Source: Atrina japonica
Lineage: Eukaryota; Mollusca; Bivalvia; Pterioida; Pinnidae
Assembly: GCA_030159075.1 (NCBI GenBank)
Contig: BROG01000250.1
Span: 558,001 to 622,000, forward strand
DNA length: 64,000 bases
Direction of reading: 5' to 3'
Both the position numbers and the translations under genes were made by a program. The notes under the pieces were generated by a model. That model had not been told where the DNA came from and searched no databases. It was given only the letters and a program-made list of their open reading frames with translations. Of the stretch, positions 56,030 to 64,000 are shown piece after piece. The number at the start of each line of letters is the position of its first letter. The first letter of the stretch is position 1.

Positions 56030-59000
56030 TGGAATTGTTTGTTCGATCTGTTTATTCTTTATTGTTGTATCTGATTGTCTGTTTGTTGTTTGTGTCTGTT
56101 GTTGTTTTGTCTGTTTGTTGTTGTTGTGTCTGCTTGTTCATTCTTGTTTGTGTCTGGTTGTCTGTTGTTGTTTGTGTCTGGTTGTCTTTGTTGTTCTTGT
56201 GTCTGATTGTCTGTTTGTTGTTATATGTGTCTGGTTGTTGTTCTTGTGTCCGATTGTTGTTGTTTGTGTCTTGTTGTCTGCTTCTTGTTGTCTCTGGTTG
56301 TGTTTGTTGTTCTTGTGTCTGATTGTTGTTGTTTGTGTCTGATTGTCTGCTGTTGTTCTGTCTGATTGTCTGTTGTTGTTGTTTGTGTCTGGGTGTCTGT
56401 TTGGTGTTGTTGTGTCTGATTATCTGGTTGTTGTTGTTGTGTCTGATTGTCTGTTTGTTGATCTTGTGTCTGATTGTTTGATGTTGTTTGTGTTGAATTG
56501 TCTATTATTGTTTGTGTCTGGTTGTCTGTTTGCTGTTGTTGTGTGTGATTGTTTGTTTTTGTTGTGTCTGTGATTGTTTTTTTTTTTTATTGTCTATTTG
56601 TTGTTGTGTCTGATTGTTTGTTGTTGTTTGTGTTTAATTGTCTGTTTATTGTTGTTTGTGTCTGGTTGTCTGTTTGGTGTTGTTGTGTCTGATTGTCTGT
56701 TTGTTGTTGTTGTGTCTGATTGTTTGTTGTTGTTTCTGATTGTCTCTTTGTAGTTGTAGTTTCTGATTGTCTGTTGTTGTTTGTGTCTGATTGTTTGTTT
56801 GTTGTTGTTGTGTGTGATTGTTTCTTGTTGTTGTGATTGTTTTTTCTGATTGTCTGTTTGTTGTTGTGCCTGATTGTTTGTTGTTTTTGTGTATGTTTGT
56901 GGTTGTGTCTGATTGTCTGTTTGTTGTTGTTTTGTCTGTTTGTAGTTGTTTGGGTCTGATTGTCTGTTTGTTGTTGTTATGTTGGATTGTCTGTTGGTTG
57001 TTGTTGTGTCTGATTGTCTGTTTGTTGTTGTGTCTGATTGTTTGTTGTTGTTGTGTCTGTTTGTTGTTTGTGTCTGTTTGTGGTTTTCTGTGTCTGTGTG
57101 TCTGTTTGTTGCTTATGTCTGATTGTCTGTTTGCTATTCTTCTGTCTAGTTGTCTACTTGTTGTTGTTTGTGTCTGATTGTCTCTTTGCTGTTTGTTGCA
57201 TGTGTTTGATTGTCTGTTGTTGTTGTGTTTGACTATTGTTGCAGTGTCTGATTGTCTGTTTGTTGTTGTTGTTGTGTATGTTTGTTACTTTGTTTGATTA
57301 TCTTTTTGTGGTGTCTGACTGTCTGTTTTTTGTTGTGTCGGATTGTTGTCATTGTGTCTGTTTGTTGTTGTTTGTGTCTGTGTGTGGTTTTCTGTGTCTG
57401 TTTGTTGTTTATGTCTGATTGTCTGTTTGCTATTCTTCTGTCTAGTTGTCTGCTTGTTCTTGTTTGTGTCTGATTGTCTCTTTGCTGTTTTTGTGTCTGA
57501 TTGCTGTTTATTGCTGTTTGTTGTTGTTGTGTCTGATTGTTTGTTTGTTGTTGCGGTGTCTGATTGTCTGTTTGTTGTTGTGTATGTTTGTTGTTGTGTT
57601 TGATTGTCTTTTTGTTGTTGTGTCTGATTGTCTGTTGTTGTGTCTGATTGTTGTTATCGTGTCTGTTTGTTGTTGTTTGTGTCTGTGTGTGGTTTTCTGA
57701 GTCTGTTTGTTGTTTATGTCTGATTGTCTGTTTGCTATTCTTCTGTCTAGTTGTCTGCTTGTTGTTGTTTGTGTCTGATTGTCTCTTTGCTGTTTTTTTT
57801 GTGTCTGATTGCTGTTTGTTGTTGTTTGTGTCTGATTGTCTGTTTGTTGTTTGTATTTGATTGTCTGTTGTTGTTGTGTCTGATTGTTTGTTTGTTGTTG
57901 CAGTGTCTGATTGTCTGTTTGTTGTTGTTATGTATGTTTGTTGTTGTGTCTATTTGTTGTTGTCTTTTTGTTGTTGTTTTGTCTGATTGTTTATTTGTTG
58001 TTGTGTTGATTGTTTGTTGTTTTTGTGTCTGTTTATTGTTGTTTGTGTCTGTTTGTGGTTTTCTGTCTGTTTATTTGTGTCTGATTGTCTGTTTGTTGTT
58101 TGTGTTTGATTGTCTATTGTTGTTGTGTCTGATTGTTTGCTGTTGCTGTGTCTGATGTTGTTGTTGTGTATGTTTGTTGTTGTGTTTGATTGTCTTTTTT
58201 GTTGTTATGTGTGATTGTCTGTTGTTGTTTGTGTCTGATTGTCTGTTTGTTGCTTGTTTTTATTGTCTGTTGTTGTTGTCTGATTGTTTGTTTGTTGTTG
58301 CAGTGTCTTATTGTCTGTTTGTTGTTATTGTGTTTGATTGTCTTTTTGTTGTTGTGTCTGATTGTTTGTTGCTGTTGTGTCTGTTTGTTGTTGTTTGTGG
58401 TTTTCTGTGTCTGTGTCTATTGTTGTTGTTTATGGTTGTCTGTTTGTTGTGTGTCTGCGGTGTTGTTGTGTCTGTTGTTGTTGTTGTGTCGTGTTTATAG
58501 TTGTTGTGTTTGAATTGTCATTTTTTATCATGTTATGTGTGATTGTGACCAGTCGAGAGAAGATGTTGTTGTTGTGATTCTGGTTGTCTGTTTCAGGGGT
58601 GTTGTGTCTGTTAACCTGTTGTGTTGTGTCTAGTTGCAACTGACATTACGTTTGAAATGTGTCACTGGTTGTCGTTGTGTCTTGTTGCTATTTGTTGTTG
58701 TGTCTTGTTGTCTGTTGTTGTTTATGGTTTATGTCTGTTAGTGGTTCTTGTGTCTGTTTGTTGTTGTTGTGTCTGGTTCAATAGTCTGTTTGTAGTCGAA
58801 TCCCGTTTGTTTACTGGTTGTCTGTTTGGTTTGTTAGCTCTGGTTTGTCTGTTTGCGTCCGTTCCGTTGTTGTTAACTCTGGTTGTCTGTTTGGTGTTGT
58901 GTCTGGTTGTCTGTTGTTGTGTCTGGTTTCTGTTTGTTGTTGTTGTTCTGGTTGTCTGTTTGGTGTTGTGTCTGGTTGTCTGTTACAGATTCAAAAATCT

Positions 59001-59062
59001 GGTTGTCTGTTTGTTTGTTGTTGTTCTGAAAATCGGTTGTCTGTTTTTTGTAAAATTTGTGT
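56030..59062. repeat. 3 kb GT/TTG-rich satellite, units of GTCTGATTGTCTGTTTGTTG
   Basis: Built from GTCTGATTGTCTG, TTTGTTGTTG, TTGTGTCTGG and occasional longer blocks (the GTTTGTGTCTGTGTGTGG + TTTTCTGTGTCTG block recurs at about 57060, 57370, 57680). The + strand is almost free of A outside GAT. All + frames are open for long stretches and encode Cys/Val/Leu-rich strings; these are not genes. Confidence 0.95.
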
Positions 59063-60185
59063 CTGGCATTGTCTTTTTATTTCAAAAAATGTAGCAGTAG
59101 AGGTCAAGTGTAAATTGCAAAAATGTTCAGCATATTAAGATCTACCCACCCTGAATATTTGAAGACAATGTTGTTAGTTGTTATCTGGTTTTTTCACGTT
59201 GTTTTTCAATTTTTATGTTTTATTTGTTGTCTGTTGTTGAGGTCGAATGTAAATGTCTGTTTGCCATGATTGGCGACTTCAAAACCGGTTTGTTGTTGTT
59301 GTGTGACCGGTTTTTCTGTTTGGCCGTAGTTGAAAAATTCTTTATTTCAATGAAATTGGTTTCGGATAGTCATTCCTCTTGTAATTACATTTCCTTGATA
59401 TCATTTTTACTGTGGGCTTTTGGAATTACGAGTGTGAACAAACATGGCCGAGGCGAAGCTTAGCTTATTTGGATCCATTACACCATGATTCCAGCTCTTT
59501 ATTTTTTAACAGGGGTCCTTGGAATGTGTATGCAATGTTAAAAGACTGCTGATTTGTATGATTTCACAGGCCACTACTGGGCTTATTTAACATTATATAG
59601 CCAAATAGAAGACTGCTGTGTCACACTCAAAGTTTTTGTTATCGCTATTCAAAAGATGAATCCGGTTCCACTTGAATACATATGAGTGACATACTTCTCC
59701 TCTGAAAACGCTGAAGGTCAAATTCCAAACTTTAGCATGTATGACGTCATTTACTGAGATTGCTCATTAATAGAATCTAGCTCCACTTTGAGTTCCAGGC
59801 TAGAAAAATATCATTCGAGGGTATGGGATGGACATTAATTTTCTCCCTGAGCCGAAGCGTTTCAGTCGAACTCCCAGGATTTATGTTGGAAGGTACATAC
59901 AAAATATTAAATCATTTTCTCAAGCAAATAACCGCGTCACTCGCCCTTTTTTTATCCACCGTCCGAAAATAAATATAAACCCGTATTATATCCGTATCTT
60001 TTTATTTTTTTTCAAACAAATTTGAAGAGATTTATGTGTAATCGATAACGAATTTAACAATGTAAACTATCAACACGAAAATTTCTTTGATCCGCCCATG
60101 ATTACAACGACGTGTGTAAAGATACAAAGTGTTCTGTATCAGTAAATCCGGATAGAATTTTGCATTAATGATAAAATCCGTCTAT
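59063..60185. other. Intergenic, with relic of the 45-46.8 kb element
   Basis: AATGTAGCAGTAGAGGTCAA, AAAAATGTTCAGCATATTAA + GATCTACC (59088-59150) and GAGGTCGAATGTAAATG (59238) resemble the internal unit of the 1.7 kb element. Nothing else recognised. Confidence 0.45.
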
Positions 60186-60189
60186 CTTA

Positions 60190-60815
60190 GGTGCGAGAAT
60201 AGTTGAGTAGGGGGATGATGAATTTAAATCCACAACCATAAATGGTTGCCATAGCAATGACAGTGTGGTAGGACATCGTCCTGGTGAAACAAGACACCTT
60301 TACTGATCTTTCCACTGCGCTTGATCTAATTTTTGTTTAGATTGTTGTTTGCCTTCTGTAGTGAAATGATGGACCCATGTTTCATCCATAGTCACAAACC
60401 TCACAAACCAAAAAGTTGACAGGATCTCTCTAAAAGAGCAAACGACATGTTCTGTCTATTGCGCTTCTGGTACAAAACGTGCTGAGAGCTTTCTCATCTG
60501 AATATCTTCCGTAAGAATGGGATAATCTCTCTCCTGAGAAACTCCGACAGTACTGGCTATATATATGTAACTCATCCGTCATCCATAACAATATCATGGA
60601 CTTCAGTAACCATTTCAGGAGTTGCAACAGTGACACGCCTTCCAGGAAGGGGGTCATTCTGAAGGCTCTTTCTGTCATGCTTAAATTCTGTTTCCCACCT
60701 TTTCACAGTAGCACATGTAGGGAATCTTCTTCTAGTATGGTACCAATGAATAGTCCTAGGTGCTAGATATTTTGTGAATATTGAATCACTGCTTTCTCGG
60801 CAATTATGTCCATTT
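60190..60815 (-). pseudogene. Decayed mariner-family transposase
   Basis: Reading the minus strand from about 60815: a start MDIIAEKAVIQYSQN, then TVKRWETEFKHDRKSLQND and PLPGRRVTVATPEMVTEVHD (second helix-turn-helix and linker region of mariner transposases), a stop at about 60585, a frame change, then VTMDETWVHHFT, which holds the first catalytic Asp, and a shifted HQD block and PPxxxxL tail. Stops, frameshifts and an internal deletion between KQQSK and the HQD block show it is dead. Family knowledge: cut-and-paste DD34D transposase with TA target sites. Confidence 0.88.
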
Positions 60816-61505
60816 TGCTAAAGTCACTTGCCTTGTTTACTTAAAGAGTGTTGAACTCTTCGATGAAAAATGACCGAATGACACATTAAATAGTCAGAGG
60901 GCATTAGGGCAACCCTGCGTAACTTCTTTAATACAAGACTTATGGCAATATGGCAAAAATTTATCTATCAACCCTCATATTATCTAATTACACTGAAGCA
61001 AAATATGAAACATAGTTTCCGAATTCATGAGAGAAAACCGTTTATATAATATCTCTATTTCCAGGTCAAACACAAAACATTTCATTGGAAAACTTTAATA
61101 TAAACTCATTATATCTATAGATTTTTGAAAGACAGACATTGGAATTTATTACAATTATTAACTTCCATGACAAACAACACTACAATCTACTTTATAATAG
61201 TGTCATTAGCTAATTTTTAAGCGGAATATCTAAATGTTTTAAATGACAAGGCTTTCCCAAACTGCTTACACATATTAAGCATATAAAAAATCTCAGATAC
61301 CAAAGTATAAATCAATAGAATGTCCAGGACATAGATACAAATCCGGTAAAAATGGACAAACACGGGGCTCTGGAAACCAAGAGGTGGGATCAGGTGTCAT
61401 GGAGGAGTAAGCATCCCCTGTCGACCGGTCACACCCGCCGTGAGTCCACAGTCAAGTCCAATGAAATACGTGAGGAGTGTATCCTCGTCACAATTGGTAC
61501 AGACG
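60816..61505. other. Intergenic, nothing recognised
   Basis: AT-rich at first. A more GC-balanced patch at 61350-61500 encodes an open frame (MDKHGALETKRWDQVSWR...) without a recognisable motif. It may be the tail of the retroelement that starts at 61508, read on the other strand. Confidence 0.4.
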
Positions 61506-61507
61506 TC

Positions 61508-63215
61508 TCAACAACCACCAACGAAAAGGCAATTCAACATTTCACTTAGTGAAACAGAGTAGTCGCAAACAAGCCTATTATAACGACCGTAAAATTTGCG
61601 GAACGTTGACATTAAACGCGGTTTTCGATATCCCTGTGTCAATAATTTGTCAGTGAGTAGTTTACCTCTGTATATGAAATATTCATATGTTGTACACGTC
61701 CTGGCATATCGGATCATTTGTGAAATATGGACTCCATATGCGGTGACTGAGGGATATTACTACTTAAATGTGGAAAATTTACGATGGGAAAGCTGAAATC
61801 GTCGCGTTTGTCGTATAGCTTTATTGCTAATTTACCGTCTGTGTTTATATTAAGTAAAATGTCTAAGTATGAAGCGTGTGTGCTTGATTCTGTTGTAAGT
61901 TTAATTTCTAGTTCGCTGGGATATATCGCATTGACATATGTATGAAAATTGTCATTATCAATCGACAAAACGTCGCCGATATATCTAAATGTCAAATTAA
62001 AGGACACCGCTAACTTTTTCTTCTTTTGATTCAGCAGTTTCTGAAGTCTGCTTTGTATGAATAAAGGAACAGGTCGGCCAATAAAGGGGCACAATTGGTT
62101 CCCATAGGAATGCCGACAGTTTGTTGAAAGACCACGTCTCCGAACAAATATATTGTCTATTAGAAATTCCAGCATGTTTTTTCATATCAACTTCAGTGTA
62201 TTTATGTGTAGAATCAGAGTGGTGTTTGACGAAATAAGTATCCTGATAGCCAATCACTAGATATTTAAATTTTCGGGTACCACCTTTAGTGAAAAAACAG
62301 TTGTCTATGATGCTAAAAAGTCTTTCTTTTAATTTTTTATGTGGAATAGTTGTGTAAAGAGTAGAGAAGTGATAAGTTTTGATACTGTGAATTCGAGAAA
62401 AATTGCGTGCCTTCAAATTTTCTAAAAGCTGTTTAGAATTTTTAAGTATCCACATCTGATTTACACCGCTTCTGGAATAAGCAACTGTACAGTATTGTTG
62501 AAGTTTCTCCTTATCTGCTGTCAATATCTTGATAAGGAGTAAAGATAAAGGTTTGGTAGAACATTTGCTGGATCCTGCTATGTATCTTTGCTTATATGGG
62601 GTTTTATGAAGTTTAGGTATCCAATATAAATGTGGTAGCTCGAAATCGGTGTCCGTTGTAGGTATATCAAATGAGCGTAATACGGACACGTGATTTTGAA
62701 GGATCTCGTCCTTTGAAAGTGAGCTACGTGTGTATGTAGGATTTCCAGAATTCGTATTAAACCTAAGTTCTTCTAATAAACAATTAAAGTAATGCGCGTT
62801 TCAAATAAAAACTATATTATTTGAGGCTTTGTCTGCTGGTATCAGTACATATTGGTCATGTAATCTATCCAGTTCAGTTACTACTTCTGGATCACTAAAT
62901 ACAGAGGGATAACGTGTTTTCATAGTCCCTTTAAGAATACGAGATTTTATCAACCATCGTATGGCTTTCAGTCATTCAGACAAAGTGTCTGGTTCTACGT
63001 CTTCATGTTTGGCAAATCGTCTGGCATAATCTTCGACAGAATCCATAACTAAACTGAAATTCTGACGCCAATTAAAGGAACGGGCTTCCCGGTATTTAGG
63101 GCCCCTTAAAATAAGGTTTTTAAGGCTTTCATTTTCAACAATAGAAACGTCGCCGGTGATGACATGCCCGATAGGATTGTATTTAAAAGGAGGTGAAGCA
63201 CATGAGCATGTGCCA
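61508..63215 (-). pseudogene. Reverse-transcriptase retroelement ORF, decayed (Penelope-like?)
   Basis: Minus strand, from about 63215 down: GHVITGDVSIVENESLKNL, KYREARSFNWRQNFSL, YVLIPADKASNNIVF, LPHLYWIPKLHKTPYKQRYI, AYSRSGVNQMWILKNSK, FSTLYTTIPHKKLKERL, then, after frame changes, TFRYIGDVLSIDN, SYLDILLNINTDGKLAIKL-YDK and a C-terminal FRKFYGRYN. This family is common in mollusc genomes. LYWIPKLHK and the palm motif order suggest a Penelope-like RT, but I cannot exclude another non-LTR class. The catalytic box is YIGD rather than YIDD, and stops and frameshifts interrupt the frame. No GIY-YIG domain is visible. Confidence 0.85.
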
Positions 63216-63226
63216 GTGTCTTTTTA

Positions 63227-64000
63227 GAGGTACTGTACAACAGCCTACTCTCTAAGAGGAGTCAATCAGATGTGGATCCTAAATAATTCAAAAGATTGGT
63301 TGATACAAGCATCAAGTCTTTTAATATTTCGATCCTTTACACAACAATTCCTCACCAGAAACATAAAAACAGACTCACATCTATTGAACAGAACTCTTTG
63401 TTTACAAAAATGGAAATCGCGGATATAAATATTTAGTATTAGATCGTAAGGAACCATATTGTGTGAATGTTTGTTTGTTTATTGTTGTTTAACGTCCCAC
63501 TCAAGAATATTTCACTCACATGGAGACGTCACCAAATGCCGGTGAAAAGCTTCAAATTTTGGCCTATGATCGGCACTTAAAGCCATTGAGCAATGAGGAT
63601 TCTTTAACGTGCCGACACCTACTGTGACACGGGACCTCCAGTTTTTACTGTCTCATCCGAAAGACAGGAAACCAACCTGTCGCCATCGAGACTCGAATTC
63701 ACGATCCAGAGTCGAGTGCGCTACTGACTGAGCCAGTATTGTGTGAAGGTTCATTCTGATTCCAATAACAAGTACATTGAAGACGTATCATCAAGATGCT
63801 GGCGTTTGTAGTAGACAATATCTTCGTAGTTTTTTAGGGAAAGTTTCCAATGGGTACCAATTGTGCACCTCTCTTTACCGACATATTCATATTTATTTAT
63901 TTATATTCATATGAAGCGGAATTTATACAGTCTCTGCTCTCCTCAGGAAATAAACAGTTAGCATTTCGGTTCAGTTTACTTACAGGTACATCGACGACAT
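63227..64000 (+). pseudogene. Second copy of the same RT element, + strand, split by a SINE and cut by the window
   Basis: It starts YCTTAYSLRGVNQMWILNN, then ISILYTTIPHQKHKNRL, LVLDRKEPYCVK, is interrupted by a SINE (63468-63736), and resumes HSDSNNKYIED, MGTNCAPL-like and EAEFIQSLLSSGNKQLAFRF, reaching YRYIDD at the window end. Frame changes occur around 63790-63900, where a (TTTA)n stretch lies. The YIDD box is intact in this copy. It is head-to-head with the minus-strand copy and begins in mid-ORF. Confidence 0.85.
63468..63736 (-). mobile_element. tRNA-derived SINE, family 1, inserted in the RT ORF (11 bp TSD)
   Basis: The + strand shows TTTAACGTCCCACTCAAGAA, ATGGAGACGTCACCAAATGC and CAGTCAGTAG-type head (minus-strand A and B boxes). 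TATTGTGTGAA flanks both sides (63457-63467 and 63737-63747), a clear target-site duplication. Removing it conceptually rejoins the RT reading at a Val/Lys-His boundary, so it landed in an already present RT copy. Confidence 0.93.

Noticed and set aside
56022..59094. Cys/Val/Leu-rich open frames that look like membrane proteins
   Set aside because: Generated by GTCTG/TTG repeats. All three + frames give similar hydrophobic strings, and there is no start context or splice structure.
63266..63457. Minus-strand 63-codon frame as the N-terminus of the minus RT copy
   Set aside because: The + strand of the same bases encodes recognisable RT sequence (ISILYTTIPHQKH), so the minus frame is a shadow. 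The minus copy starts downstream of it near 63215.

Overview
The window is animal nuclear DNA, AT-rich, with long introns, GT-AG splice junctions, tRNA-derived SINEs, many short foldback (MITE-like) elements and about twenty different minisatellites. The SINE 3' end, the dispersed repeat with GGTCACCTGAGC ends and the reverse-transcriptase family point to a lophotrochozoan, most likely a mollusc. I cannot name the species.

One real host gene is visible, on the + strand from base 1 to the stop codon at 42699. It is a membrane-associated phosphatidylinositol transfer protein (PITPNM / Nir / Drosophila rdgB family). I place 17 exons, joined from splice signals and matching phases, giving 1005 codons. 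They cover the Ser-rich linker and FFAT-like VAP-binding motif (1-18051), the upstream part of the lipase-like DDHD module (20755-26884), the DDHD domain proper (28097-31484) and the C-terminal LNS2 domain (37440-42699). The N-terminal PITP domain lies upstream of the window. One expected phase 0-0 exon, between the DDHD domain and LNS2, was not found in 32236-37439, a stretch dominated by a 1.7 kb satellite and a mosaic that looks misassembled or rearranged.

Almost every intron carries its own minisatellite. Two matter for splicing. At 18028-18690 the last 3' codons of an exon plus its 5' splice site are repeated about 17 times in frame. At 30040-31250 a satellite repeats a branch-point-like plus polypyrimidine motif just upstream of an exon. 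Foldback elements lie within 41-59 bp of two acceptors.

From 42.7 to 64 kb there is no further host gene that I can support. This part holds the 3' UTR, a 730 bp foldback inside a TA repeat, a 1.7 kb dispersed element with inverted ends, several satellites (including a 3 kb GTCTG/TTG array at 56.0-59.06 kb), a broken mariner transposase (60.2-60.8 kb, minus), and two head-to-head decayed copies of one reverse-transcriptase retroelement (61.5-64.0 kb), one of them split by a SINE with an 11 bp target-site duplication.
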